Positions 7,180 through 14,474 of a stretch of 19,161 nt of DNA are shown here, piece after piece. A model generated the notes under the pieces. The model worked only from the letters and a program-made list of their open reading frames with translations, was not told the DNA's origin and ran no database searches. Each line of letters opens with the position of its first letter. Position 1 is the first letter of the stretch. The DNA lies in assembly GCA_964428885.1 (NCBI GenBank), contig CAYRZP010000030.1, positions 1-19,161 on the forward strand, in the 5' to 3' direction. A program made the position numbers and the translations under genes. This DNA comes from JAQVQN01 sp964428885. Lineage in GTDB: Bacteria > Verrucomicrobiota > Kiritimatiellia > RFP12 > UBA1067.

Positions 7180-8451
7180 ATGACAAACCTTGTGCTTAAA
7201 TCCGCGCGGGTCATCGATCCCGCCGCCGGGCGCGACGAGATCGCCGACATCATCATTCGTGACGGTGTCATTTTTGACGCGGGCGCCTCTGCCGAAGGCC
7301 TGACCGTCATCAACGCAATAGGCTTGCTTGCGGCTCCGGGCTTCTGGGACGTCCACGTGCATTTCCGCGATCCGGGACATCCCGCGGCCGAGACCCGCCG
7401 CAGCGGCGCGGCCGCGGCCGCGGCAGGCGGCTTCACCCATGTTGTGACCATGCCCAACACCAACCCGGCCGGCGACTCTCCCGCCTGGGTGCGCGAGCAG
7501 ATCGAAGACGCACTGCCGGTCAAGATCCTGCCCTCAGCCTGCATCACGCGCGGCCGTCAGGGTCGCGAGATCGCCGAGCTTGCCGAGCTTGCTGCCGCCG
7601 GCGCCGCGGCTTTCACGGATGACGGCGCCACCGTGGCCGACGACGCCATCATGCGCGCGGCCATGACCCGCGCCGCAGTGCTGTGCAAGCCGGTGATGGA
7701 CCACGCGGTCCTGCCCGGCATCGCCAAAAACGGCATGATCCGCGACTGCCCGCTCGCCCGGCGGCTCGGTCTTCCCGTCTTTCCGCCCGAAGCCGAAACC
7801 GAGGCGGTCGCGCGCGACATCAGGCTTTGCCGCGAGACCGGGTGCGCCACGCACATCCAGCACATATCTTGCGCGGCCTCGGTGGACGCGATCCGCGCCG
7901 CGCGTGCCGTAGGCCTGCCGGTAACCGGCGAGGCTTCGCCGCACCACATTGCCCTGGCAGCCGAGGATATCCCCGGCGATGACGGGAACTACCGCATGAA
8001 CCCGCCGCTCGGCAACCGCGCGGACGTAAGCGCCATCCGCGCGGGCGTGCTCGACGGCACACTCACTATTTTCGCAACGGACCACGCCCCGCATATTGCC
8101 GCGACCAAAGCCCACGGTTTCAGTAATGCCGCCTTCGGCGTCATCGGCCTTGAAACCGCCGTCGGCGTGACTTGGCGCGTGATGGTGGCTGAGGCTGGCA
8201 TGCGCGTGACGGACTGGGTGGCGCGCTGGACCGCCGGCCCAGCCGCGTTGCTTGGCCAACCGTCCCCCACTCTGGCCACCGGCGTACTGGCGGACCTGAC
8301 GCTGATCGACACCCGCGTTCCCCGGCTGGCCGATCCCGGCGCTTTCCGTTCGCTCTCGCGCAACACGCCTTTCACCGGATGGAGCCTGCCCGCGCGCGCC
8401 GTCCTGACCGTCTGTCAAGGCCGCACAACATTCTGTGACATCCATTCATAA
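7180..8451 (+). CDS. pyrC: dihydroorotase, class I (amidohydrolase)
   Basis: It catalyses reversible ring closure of carbamoyl-aspartate to dihydroorotate, step three of pyrimidine synthesis. The 423-residue length is typical of class I enzymes. Expected metal-site motifs are present in order: DVHVHFRDPG at 57-66 (H59, H61, R63), FTDDG at 145-149, MDHA with H175, IQHIS with H228, and ATDHAPH at 299-305 (D301). PHH near 254-256 and MNPPL near 273-277 match the substrate region. All catalytic groups therefore seem intact. The usual HCED motif reads MDHAV here, a modest divergence. Its stop is 4 bp before the start of purine nucleoside phosphorylase, so the two are probably cotranscribed and translationally coupled. 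The start has only a weak ribosome site (ACGGTA). An allantoinase or hydantoinase is less likely given the FRDPG and TDHAPH forms. Confidence 0.93.
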   Translation: MTNLVLKSARVIDPAAGRDEIADIIIRDGVIFDAGASAEGLTVINAIGLLAAPGFWDVHVHFRDPGHPAAETRRSGAAAAAAGGFTHVVTMPNTNPAGDSPAWVREQIEDALPVKILPSACITRGRQGREIAELAELAAAGAAAFTDDGATVADDAIMRAAMTRAAVLCKPVMDHAVLPGIAKNGMIRDCPLARRLGLPVFPPEAETEAVARDIRLCRETGCATHIQHISCAASVDAIRAARAVGLPVTGEASPHHIALAAEDIPGDDGNYRMNPPLGNRADVSAIRAGVLDGTLTIFATDHAPHIAATKAHGFSNAAFGVIGLETAVGVTWRVMVAEAGMRVTDWVARWTAGPAALLGQPSPTLATGVLADLTLIDTRVPRLADPGAFRSLSRNTPFTGWSLPARAVLTVCQGRTTFCDIHS

Positions 8452-8455
8452 GGTG

Positions 8456-9301
8456 ATGAACGTGCATGTAAAAATTTTTGAATCCGCCGCAACCGTACTG
8501 CCGCCAATATGTTTCGAACAGCCGCCGGCCTGCGGCCTCATCCTCGGCTCGGGCTGGAGCGAGGCGCTCTCATGCGGCCGGCCGCTGGCCTCGCTGCCTT
8601 ACTCCGACATCCCGGGTCTGGGCGCCAGCACGGTGGTCGGACACGCCGGCGAGTTCCGCCTGTTCGAACGGCAAGGTTTGCGCGTCGCGGCATTCCTCGG
8701 ACGCCGCCACTGGTACGAGGGAGAGGGCTGGGCGCCGGTGGTGCTGCCAGTGGAACTGCTGCGGCGCATGGGCGCGACGCGCCTGCTGGTCACAAACGCG
8801 GCGGGCGGCATCAACCCGGACTTTAAACCCGGCGACCTGATGGCCATCATTGACCACATCAACACCGTCGGCCTGAACCCGCTCGTCGGTCCGGTCATGC
8901 CCGGCTGGGGAACGCGTTTCCCCGACCAGTCGCAAGTTTATGACCCGACAATGCGTAAACACCTGCGCAATGCGGCGACAGAGATCGGCATTGCGATCAG
9001 CGAAGGCATCTACGCCTTTACCGCAGGGCCCGTGTACGAGACCCCTGCCGAAATACGCGCCTACGGGCGCATGGGAGCGGACGCGGTCGGCATGTCCACC
9101 GTCCCAGAAGTTACCCTCGCCAGTGCCGCCGGCATGCGCGTGGCAGGCCTGAGCTGCATAACGAACATGGCGGCCGGCATCAGCGGACCGCATCTCTCGC
9201 ACGATGAGGTGCTTGAGCAGACCCGCCGCACCGCGCCGGTCTTGGCTGGCCTGATCAACGCTTTCTTGGCGCAGATTGCTTCAGAATCGGGACGCTTTTA
9301 A
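8456..9301 (+). CDS. punA: purine nucleoside phosphorylase, trimeric PNP family
   Basis: It phosphorolyses (deoxy)inosine or guanosine to base plus (deoxy)ribose-1-phosphate for purine salvage. Visible signatures (numbering from ATG 8456): phosphate-site LILGSGW near 29-35, VGHAGEF near 61-67, GRRHWYEG at 82-89, TNAAGGIN at 113-120, GPVYETPAEIR at 191-201 with the base-contacting Glu, GADAVGMSTVPE at 207-218, and CITNMAAG at 234-241 whose Asn marks preference for 6-oxopurines. The 281-residue length is normal. The start is uncertain. GTG 8435 would overlap the upstream stop, ATG 8456 has AAGG only 2 nt away, and GTG 8462 gives better spacing to the same AAGG. All keep the domain whole. Methylthioadenosine phosphorylase is the alternative but lacks support from the ITN motif. 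Confidence 0.93.
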   Translation: MNVHVKIFESAATVLPPICFEQPPACGLILGSGWSEALSCGRPLASLPYSDIPGLGASTVVGHAGEFRLFERQGLRVAAFLGRRHWYEGEGWAPVVLPVELLRRMGATRLLVTNAAGGINPDFKPGDLMAIIDHINTVGLNPLVGPVMPGWGTRFPDQSQVYDPTMRKHLRNAATEIGIAISEGIYAFTAGPVYETPAEIRAYGRMGADAVGMSTVPEVTLASAAGMRVAGLSCITNMAAGISGPHLSHDEVLEQTRRTAPVLAGLINAFLAQIASESGRF

Positions 9302-9412
9302 GCGCGGTCCTCCAACTCCCGGCAAGCATCATAATCCCCCTCATGTGGAGGGTAAGTGACATCGCCAATCCACGCGACAAAAATAATATATTTTTTAACG
9401 TAATTTTTGTAC

Positions 9413-9442
9413 TAGACATCATGTGGCTAAAAACGATAGAAT
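9413..9442 (+). promoter_or_regulatory. candidate promoter of the decarboxylase operon
   Basis: TAGACA (9413-9418), 18 bp, then TAGAAT (9437-9442), in an AT-rich stretch that contrasts with the surrounding coding DNA. Transcription from about 9449 leaves a ~33-nt leader before the gamma-subunit ATG. The remainder of the 9302-9481 gap holds a small ccctc/gaggg hairpin (9338-9352) without a T-run. Confidence 0.35.
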
Positions 9443-9481
9443 CCATCGGCATATTGTTTTAGGCGTTTTGAGGGTTTATTT

Positions 9482-9715
9482 ATGGCGATCTTGGCACAAG
9501 GTTTGGTTTTAATGGTGGCGGGCATGGGAATCGTTTATTTGTTCCTTGCGCTGCTGGTGTGGGTCATGAACCGCGCGGCTGATCTTGTGCCGCGTTTTAA
9601 CCACATCCTCCCCGATCCGGAACCGAAGAAGAAGTCCGCGCCCGCCAAAACCTCCGGCCATGACAATGTCATGGTGGCCATCGCTATCGCCGCCGCCCAA
9701 ACCCGCGCCGTCTAA
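9482..9715 (+). CDS. oadG: sodium-pump decarboxylase gamma subunit (OadG family)
   Basis: A 77-residue single-span membrane protein that anchors the alpha subunit to the beta channel and aids assembly of the Na+-translocating decarboxylase. Residues ~3-28 form one hydrophobic helix with the family pattern GLVLMVAGMGIVYLFLALLV. A polar Pro/Lys-rich linker follows (PDPEPKKKSAPAKTS). The C-terminal VMVAIAIAAAQTR matches the short helix typical of this family. A GAGGG site (9470-9474) sits 7 nt before the ATG. It is the first gene of a gamma-alpha-beta operon, 46 bp ahead of the alpha gene, and this context makes the call secure despite its small size. Confidence 0.88.
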   Translation: MAILAQGLVLMVAGMGIVYLFLALLVWVMNRAADLVPRFNHILPDPEPKKKSAPAKTSGHDNVMVAIAIAAAQTRAV

Positions 9716-9761
9716 ACCTATTTCAAACTAATAACCAAACCCTTTATCAAGGAATTTGACC

Positions 9762-11582
9762 GTGGCAAAAAAACAGATCAGTTTCATGTGCACAGCTTTC
9801 CGTGACGGCTTCCAGTCCGTCTACGGCGCCAGAGTCCTGACCGAAGACTTCATGCCGGCCGTGGCCGCGGCCCGCGAGGCGGGCATCTCTTATTTCGAAG
9901 CCGGTGGCGGCGCGATGTTCCAGAGCCCCATTTTCTATTGCAACGAAAACTCGTTCCACATGATGGACCGTTTCCGCGAGACCGCCGGGACGGAGGCCAA
10001 CCTCCAGACCCTCGCGCGCGGCGTCAACGTCGTCTGCCTTGACTCGGCCTCTTCTGACGTGATCCGCCTGCACGCCAAGATGTTCAAGAAGCACGGCGTC
10101 ACCACGATTCGCAACTTCGACGCGCTCAATGACGTAAACAACCTGATATTTTCCGGCCGGTGCATCCATGAGGCCGGACTTAAGCACCAGGTGGTGGTGA
10201 CCATGATGGCCCTGCCGCCTGGGTGCGAGGGCGCGCATGACCCTGATTTCTACGAGAAGACACTCCGCAACATACTGGACGCAGGAATACCGTTCGACTC
10301 TGTCTGCTTCAAGGACGCTTCCGGAACGTCTGTGCCGGCCATCGTACACGAGACGATCCGCCGCGCCCGCAAGATGGTGCCGGAAGGCACCCGCATCCAG
10401 TACCACACCCACGAGACCGCCGGATGCGGCGTGATGGCCTACAAGGCCGCCCTCGACGCCGGCGCCGACACGATCGACCTTTCGCTCGCGCCGGTTTCGG
10501 GAGGCACCTGCCAGCCGGACGTGATCGTGATGTGGCACGCCCTGCGCGGCACAAACTATGACCTCGGTGTCGATATCGACAAGGTGCGCGAGGCCGAAAA
10601 GATCTTCTGCGACTGCATGAAGGATTATTTCCTGCCGCCGGAAGCCACCAAGGTCGAACCGATGATACCGTGGTCTCCGATGCCTGGCGGCGCTCTGACC
10701 GCGAACACTCAGATGCTGCGCGACAACAATCTGATGGACCGTTACAACGACATGATCGCGGCAATGTCCGAGGTCGTGCGCCGCGGTGGTTTCGGAACCT
10801 CCGTTACGCCGGTCTCGCAGTTCTACTTCCAGCAGGCCTTCAACAATGTCCTGCACGGACCGTGGAAAATGATCGCCCCCGGGTACGGCAAGATGGTGCT
10901 GGGCTATTTCGGCCGCACGCCTGTCGCGCCTGATCCGGAAATCGTCAAGATCGCTTCGGAACAGTTGGGCATCGAGCCCACCACGAAGACAGTTCTGCAG
11001 ATCAACGACGCCGACCCCAAGAAGTCGCTGGACTATTTCAGGAAGATGCTTACGGACAAGGGGCTGCCGCTGACCGACGAGAACCTCTTCATTGCGGCCG
11101 CCTGCCAGGAAAAGGGTATCCTGTTCCTGGAGGGTAAAGCCCAGCTCGGCATCCGCAAGAACTCTCCGGGTCAAGCCGCCGCGGGCGCCAAATCAACATC
11201 CGGTTACACGGTCACGGTCAACGGCAAGGCTTACTCGGTCGAGCTGAAAGACGGCAAGGCCGTGGTCAACGGCAGCGAGTATGCTTACAGCGTGTCCGAT
11301 GGCGTGGCCGCCGCGCCGGCGGGGGATAGAGGCGCTCCGGCATCCGCCGCATCCGCCAGCGGCGGTAATGATACCGAGGTCAAGGCCGTCCTGCCGGGCG
11401 CGGTCCTGCGCGTTTCGGTCAGCGCCGGCTCCGCAGTCAGCGCGGGCGACGAGCTGCTGGTCATGGACGTGATGAAAATGGAGACGCCAATCACGGCCCC
11501 TTGCGGCGGCACGGTCAAAGCCGTCCACGTCGCGCAGACCGACAAAGTCAATACCGGCGACGTGCTGGTTGTCATCGCCTGA
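9762..11582 (+). CDS. oadA: biotin-dependent carboxyltransferase, oxaloacetate decarboxylase alpha / pyruvate carboxylase subunit B type
   Basis: It transfers the carboxyl group of oxaloacetate to its own biotin, which the beta subunit then decarboxylates to drive Na+ export. Domain order: HMGL-like carboxyltransferase barrel (~5-290) with AFRDGFQSVYGAR and metal Asp D15, FDALNDVNN, CFKDASG with K184, and HTH at 215-217; then the conserved PYC/OADA domain (~300-460; SPMPGGALTANTQ); an Ala/Gly-rich linker (~470-530); and a biotinyl domain with MDVMKMETP, the biotin Lys being K572, 35 residues from the end. The barrel differs from classical OadA, which reads RDAHQSLLATR and IKDMAG, so it belongs to a divergent branch also labelled pyruvate/oxaloacetate carboxyltransferase. 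GTG 9762 is preferred because AAGGA lies 8 nt upstream; a TTG at 9756 is too close to that site. The neighbours make a membrane-bound pump likelier than a soluble pyruvate carboxylase. Confidence 0.9.
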   Translation: MAKKQISFMCTAFRDGFQSVYGARVLTEDFMPAVAAAREAGISYFEAGGGAMFQSPIFYCNENSFHMMDRFRETAGTEANLQTLARGVNVVCLDSASSDVIRLHAKMFKKHGVTTIRNFDALNDVNNLIFSGRCIHEAGLKHQVVVTMMALPPGCEGAHDPDFYEKTLRNILDAGIPFDSVCFKDASGTSVPAIVHETIRRARKMVPEGTRIQYHTHETAGCGVMAYKAALDAGADTIDLSLAPVSGGTCQPDVIVMWHALRGTNYDLGVDIDKVREAEKIFCDCMKDYFLPPEATKVEPMIPWSPMPGGALTANTQMLRDNNLMDRYNDMIAAMSEVVRRGGFGTSVTPVSQFYFQQAFNNVLHGPWKMIAPGYGKMVLGYFGRTPVAPDPEIVKIASEQLGIEPTTKTVLQINDADPKKSLDYFRKMLTDKGLPLTDENLFIAAACQEKGILFLEGKAQLGIRKNSPGQAAAGAKSTSGYTVTVNGKAYSVELKDGKAVVNGSEYAYSVSDGVAAAPAGDRGAPASAASASGGNDTEVKAVLPGAVLRVSVSAGSAVSAGDELLVMDVMKMETPITAPCGGTVKAVHVAQTDKVNTGDVLVVIA

Positions 11583-11636
11583 ACTACCGTCCCCTGACAG
11601 CAGACCATTCATCTAAACCCATTTTCCGAAAGCTAT

Positions 11637-13058
11637 ATGAAAAAGACAATTCTGTTTTGCTTGGCATCGCTTGCCGTCGCGCTGACGCAGGCCGCCGACA
11701 CCTCGGTTCCGGCCCCTGCCGCACCTTCCGTGGCACCGTCAGCGCAGGTCGAGCAGAAGGCGGACTGGCGCGAAACGATTAAAAAGGTCAAGGGCCTGAC
11801 CGCCACCACCGGCATCAGCGGATTCATGTCCAAGGACGCGCCCGATTACCTGACCAAAGGATACACAACGCCGGAGGGCGTCTTCGTGCCCGGCCACGAG
11901 ATCAAGGTGATCGGCGGCCTGCCATACGGCGCCGGCCAGGCGATCATGATCTTGATCTGCCTGACCCTCATATATTTGGCGGTGGTCAAAGGCTTTGAGC
12001 CTCTCTTGCTTTTGCCGATCGGCTTCGGCGGCCTGCTCGCCAACATGCCGTATGCGGGCGTCACGTATCCGCCGGTTGTGGACACGGTCACCAAGCTGGT
12101 CACTGAACCGGGCGGGTTCCTTTATTACTTCTTCGACTTCGGTGTCGCCACCGGACTTTTCCCCATCATGATCTTCATGGGTGTCGGCGCCATGACCGAT
12201 TTCGGCCCGCTGATCGCTAACCCGCGTACCGCTCTCTTGGGCGCTGCCGCGCAGTTCGGTATCTTTGTCGCCCTGTTGGGCGCGCTCGCCCTCTCTGAGG
12301 CCACCGGTGATTTCATCAAGTTCGGATTGAAAGAGGCCGCCTCCATCGGCATCATCGGCGGCGCCGACGGCCCGACCGCTATCTGGCTAACCTCCAAGCT
12401 GGCCCCGCATCTGCTCGGCGCGATCGCGGTGGCGGCCTACTCCTACATGGCCCTGGTGCCGATCATCCAACCGCCGATCATGCGACTGCTGGTGCCGGAG
12501 AATGAGCGCAAAATCAGGATGAAGCAATTGCGCCACGTCTCCAAAATGGAAAAGGTCTGCTTCCCGCTGATAGTGCTGCTGCTCTGCGCCCTGCTCCTGC
12601 CCAGTGCGGTGCCGCTGGTCGGCGCGCTGATGCTCGGCAACCTTGCCCGCGAGGTCGGGCCCGATGTCGCACGCATCGCGGACACCATGTCAGGCCCGCT
12701 CATCAACATCGTCACCATCATGCTCGGCCTGGCGGTCGGCTCCAAGCTCGCGTGCGAGAAATTCCTGAACGCCGAAACGCTGGGCATCCTGGCGCTGGGA
12801 CTGGTCGCTTTCAGTTGCGGCACGGCTGGCGGCTGCTTGATGGGGCGGCTCATGAACAAGCTTTGCAAAGAACCGATCAACCCGCTGATCGGCTCGGCTG
12901 GCGTATCCGCCGTGCCGATGGCGGCGCGCGTCTCCAACAAGGTCGGTCTTGAGTCCGATCCGACCAACTACCTGATGATGCACGCCATGGGGCCTAACGT
13001 TTCCGGCGTGATCGGGTCGGCTGTGGTGGCGGGCGTGCTCTACACCCTCTGCCGCTAA
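11637..13058 (+). CDS. oadB: Na+-translocating decarboxylase beta subunit (OadB family) with secreted-type N-terminal extension
   Basis: The multi-span membrane subunit that decarboxylates carboxybiotin and exports Na+. Family motifs are intact: SIGIIGGADGPTAIWLTSKLA at 237-256 with the coupling Asp D244, GAIAVAAYSYMALVPIIQPPIM at 261-282, SAGVSAVPMAARVS at 420-433 and MHAMGPNVSGVIGSA near the end. About nine hydrophobic segments run from ~100. Unusually, residues 1-19 look like a cleavable signal peptide (MKKT, hydrophobic core, TQAA), followed by an Ala/Pro-rich stretch and ~60 further residues before the first helix. Canonical OadB lacks this and is shorter (about 375-435 against 473 residues). 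It could represent an extra periplasmic segment or merely an extra helix. The ribosome site is weak (GAAAG). It is 54 bp from the alpha gene and last in the operon. Confidence 0.92.
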   Translation: MKKTILFCLASLAVALTQAADTSVPAPAAPSVAPSAQVEQKADWRETIKKVKGLTATTGISGFMSKDAPDYLTKGYTTPEGVFVPGHEIKVIGGLPYGAGQAIMILICLTLIYLAVVKGFEPLLLLPIGFGGLLANMPYAGVTYPPVVDTVTKLVTEPGGFLYYFFDFGVATGLFPIMIFMGVGAMTDFGPLIANPRTALLGAAAQFGIFVALLGALALSEATGDFIKFGLKEAASIGIIGGADGPTAIWLTSKLAPHLLGAIAVAAYSYMALVPIIQPPIMRLLVPENERKIRMKQLRHVSKMEKVCFPLIVLLLCALLLPSAVPLVGALMLGNLAREVGPDVARIADTMSGPLINIVTIMLGLAVGSKLACEKFLNAETLGILALGLVAFSCGTAGGCLMGRLMNKLCKEPINPLIGSAGVSAVPMAARVSNKVGLESDPTNYLMMHAMGPNVSGVIGSAVVAGVLYTLCR

Positions 13059-13075
13059 CCGATTTCCTATTGTTG

Positions 13076-13104
13076 TTGACTAAACGAGATGAAAACGATT
13101 TAAT
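13076..13104 (+). promoter_or_regulatory. sigma70-type promoter ahead of the aromatic leader
   Basis: TTGACT (13076-13081), 17-bp spacer, TTTAAT (13099-13104): 5/6 and 4/6 consensus matches at ideal spacing. It begins only 18 bp after the oadB stop. Transcription should start near 13111, just before the leader peptide ATG at 13117, so the leader would be nearly leaderless. A weak aaaacg/cgtttt dyad (13092-13097, 13110-13115) overlaps it. Confidence 0.6.
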
Positions 13105-13116
13105 GACACCGTTTTT

Positions 13117-13191
13117 ATGAACAGACCCCGCGCACATTTTTACTTTAGCTTCTTTAGGCTGCCGGACACACAGTTCGGGTCGGCCCGGTAA
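13117..13191 (+). CDS. phenylalanine/tyrosine-rich attenuator leader peptide (24 aa)
   Basis: A short open frame, ATG 13117 to TAA 13189-13191, encodes 24 residues starting MNRPRAH and running through FYFSFF (13138-13155). Five Phe and one Tyr occur in total, four of the Phe and the Tyr within six codons. This density is far beyond chance for so small a frame and matches the design of known leader peptides such as enterobacterial PheL. It is followed by the terminator at 13222-13251 and then the DAHP synthase gene. The reading frame has no useful Shine-Dalgarno site. If transcription starts near 13111 the ATG is within ~6 nt of the 5' end, which suggests leaderless initiation. Translation itself is inferred, not shown. 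Confidence 0.72.
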   Translation: MNRPRAHFYFSFFRLPDTQFGSAR

Positions 13192-13232
13192 GCTGTTGTA
13201 AATCGGGCAAGACTTTTACGGAACCGCGTGTC
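13165..13232 (+). promoter_or_regulatory. candidate antiterminator pairing and alternative leader hairpins
   Basis: gacac (13165-13169), just past the Phe codons, can pair with gtgtc (13228-13232) in the 5' arm of the terminator, extended by CC/GG beyond one mismatch. This would prevent terminator formation. The same upstream segment can instead fold locally as ccgga (13162-13166) with ttcgg (13174-13178). Further downstream gcccg (13183-13187) pairs with cgggc (13204-13208), and gtaaa (13198-13202) with tttac (13215-13219). These are pairings read by eye, without energy calculation. Confidence 0.4.
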
Positions 13233-13251
13233 AGGTGACACGCGGTTTTTT
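13222..13251 (+). terminator. intrinsic terminator (attenuator) before DAHP synthase
   Basis: aaccgcgtgtca (13222-13233) is fully complementary to tgacacgcggtt (13236-13247); the inner pair must open to give an AGGT loop. The stem runs directly into six T's (13246-13251). It ends 23 bp before the aroF ATG and lies after the promoter at 13076-13104, so it would stop transcription of aroF unless overridden. This is the strongest terminator in the window. Confidence 0.85.
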
Positions 13252-13274
13252 CGTATGATAGAAAGGTTCATCAG

Positions 13275-14321
13275 ATGATCATCGTACTTAAGCGACACGC
13301 TTCCGAAACCGACATCGCCACTGTCAGCGACCTGGTATGCTCTCTGCGTTACCAGCCGCGCATCATACGCGGCGTCGAGCAGACCGTGATCGCCTGTATC
13401 GGCGACGAGCTTAGCAACCGGTCGCTCACGGTTCTGCAAGACCTGCCTGCCGTCGAAGCGGTTTTCCCTGTCCAAAAAAAGTTCAAGCTCGTTTCACGCG
13501 ATTACCACTCCGGAGATTCGGTTGTGAACGTGCTCGGCACGCTCATCGGCGGCGGCAACATACAGGTCATCGCCGGCCCCTGCGCGATCGAGGGTTATGA
13601 CCAGTTCCGTTCCGCCGTGCAGGACCTTGCCCGCTGCGGCATCAAGATCATCCGGGCCATGCCTTTCAAGCCGCGCACGTCGCCATACGATTTTCAGGGC
13701 CTGAAACTGGACGGCGTTAAAATAATGCGCGAGATCAAAAAGGAGTTCGACGTGGCCCTGGTCTCGGAAGTGCCCGGGCCGGCGCAGATCGAGATCCTGC
13801 GAGATGTCGCCGACATGTTTCAGATCGGCGCCCGCAACGCCCAGAACTATGACCTGCTGGAGCATCTCGCGCACGCCGGCAAACCGGTTCTGCTGAAACG
13901 AGGCATGGCCAGCACCATCGAAGAGTGGCTGACAGCGGCGGAATACCTGATCGTGAACGGCTGCTCGCAGGTGGTGTTGTGCGAAAGGGGCTTGCGCTCA
14001 TTCGATAAAGCCACACGCAACCTGCTTGACATCGGCGCCGTGGCGGTGGCCCGGCAGTTGTCGCACCTGCCGGTCATGGTCGACCCCAGCCACGCGGCGG
14101 GATCGCGCAGTCTGGTTGCCTCCCTCGCCCGCGCCGGGCTAGCGGCAGGCGCCGACGGCCTGATCGTCGAGGCGCACCCCGATCCGGTGAACGCCTTCAG
14201 CGATGCCGCGCAGCAACTGGAATCGTCAAGTTTCGGCGAGTTCCTGAAGGGGCTGGAACCGTGGATTGCGTTGGCGCGCGCCGAACGCGCCGGCACATCC
14301 CCGCAACCGGTTTCGAACTAA
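13275..14321 (+). CDS. aroF: 3-deoxy-7-phosphoheptulonate (DAHP) synthase, type I-beta with N-terminal regulatory domain
   Basis: First enzyme of the shikimate pathway: PEP + erythrose-4-phosphate to DAHP. Residues ~1-75 form a ferredoxin-like regulatory domain and ~95-335 the TIM barrel, as in the Thermotoga enzyme where the front domain mediates Phe/Tyr inhibition. Metal ligands map cleanly: C103 in AGPCAIE, H273 in VDPSHAAGSR, E299 in VEAHPDP and D310 in FSDAAQQL. Also seen are MPFKPRTSPYDFQG at 129-142, QIGARNAQNYDLL at 183-195, LLKRGMAST at 206-214 and CERGLRSF at 236-243. AAAGG (13262-13266) lies 8 nt before the ATG. Expression is probably set by the upstream leader peptide and terminator. 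Prephenate dehydratase follows after 153 bp, so both may respond to the same attenuator. The 348-residue length is usual for this subtype. Confidence 0.95.
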   Translation: MIIVLKRHASETDIATVSDLVCSLRYQPRIIRGVEQTVIACIGDELSNRSLTVLQDLPAVEAVFPVQKKFKLVSRDYHSGDSVVNVLGTLIGGGNIQVIAGPCAIEGYDQFRSAVQDLARCGIKIIRAMPFKPRTSPYDFQGLKLDGVKIMREIKKEFDVALVSEVPGPAQIEILRDVADMFQIGARNAQNYDLLEHLAHAGKPVLLKRGMASTIEEWLTAAEYLIVNGCSQVVLCERGLRSFDKATRNLLDIGAVAVARQLSHLPVMVDPSHAAGSRSLVASLARAGLAAGADGLIVEAHPDPVNAFSDAAQQLESSSFGEFLKGLEPWIALARAERAGTSPQPVSN

Positions 14322-14338
14322 TGCGGGCGGAACCCGCA
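14322..14338 (+). repeat. short hairpin after DAHP synthase stop
   Basis: tgcggg (14322-14327) pairs with cccgca (14333-14338) around cggaa, directly after the stop codon. No T-run follows, so read-through into pheA is possible. It may stabilise the mRNA. Confidence 0.35.
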
Positions 14339-14351
14339 ACCCAGCAATCTC

Positions 14352-14420
14352 ACACAACGGCACAACGGACACAAAGGATACGTTATGTACAATCTCTTCC
14401 ACCTTTGTGCCCTTTGTGGC
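14352..14420. repeat. degenerate CACAAAGG-type inverted repeat
   Basis: The left arm has tandem cacaacgg, cacaacgg and cacaaagg (to 14377). The right arm has cctttgtg twice (14402-14409, 14411-14418). Either right copy can pair with 14370-14377. Short CACAAAGG/CACGAAGG tandems of this kind are familiar as dispersed extragenic repeats in several bacterial phyla. No clear role is visible here. Confidence 0.4.
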
Positions 14421-14474
14421 TTAGTCTTGAAAACAACTTGTTTTATCGTTTTTGTTGGTTCTTAAGGCACTGTC

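Noticed and set aside
9747..11174. A 475-codon minus-strand frame
   Set aside because: Antisense to the carboxyltransferase gene, whose catalytic and biotin motifs are unmistakable. The product is Arg/His/Val-rich without motifs.
13092..13116. Terminator after oadB (aaaacg/cgtttt followed by T's)
   Set aside because: The stem is only 6 bp of mostly A-T pairs with a 12-nt loop and overlaps the well-formed promoter at 13076-13104. Too weak to list as a terminator.
13140..13475. Minus-strand frame of 111 codons over the aroF leader and start
   Set aside because: Antisense to the leader and DAHP synthase, with no ribosome site or motif; the plus-strand elements explain the sequence.
14385..14465. 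A second possible leader peptide before pheA (26 codons, stop overlapping the AAGG site)
   Set aside because: Its three Phe codons are scattered, it runs through the CACAAAGG-type repeat, and no terminator follows it before pheA.
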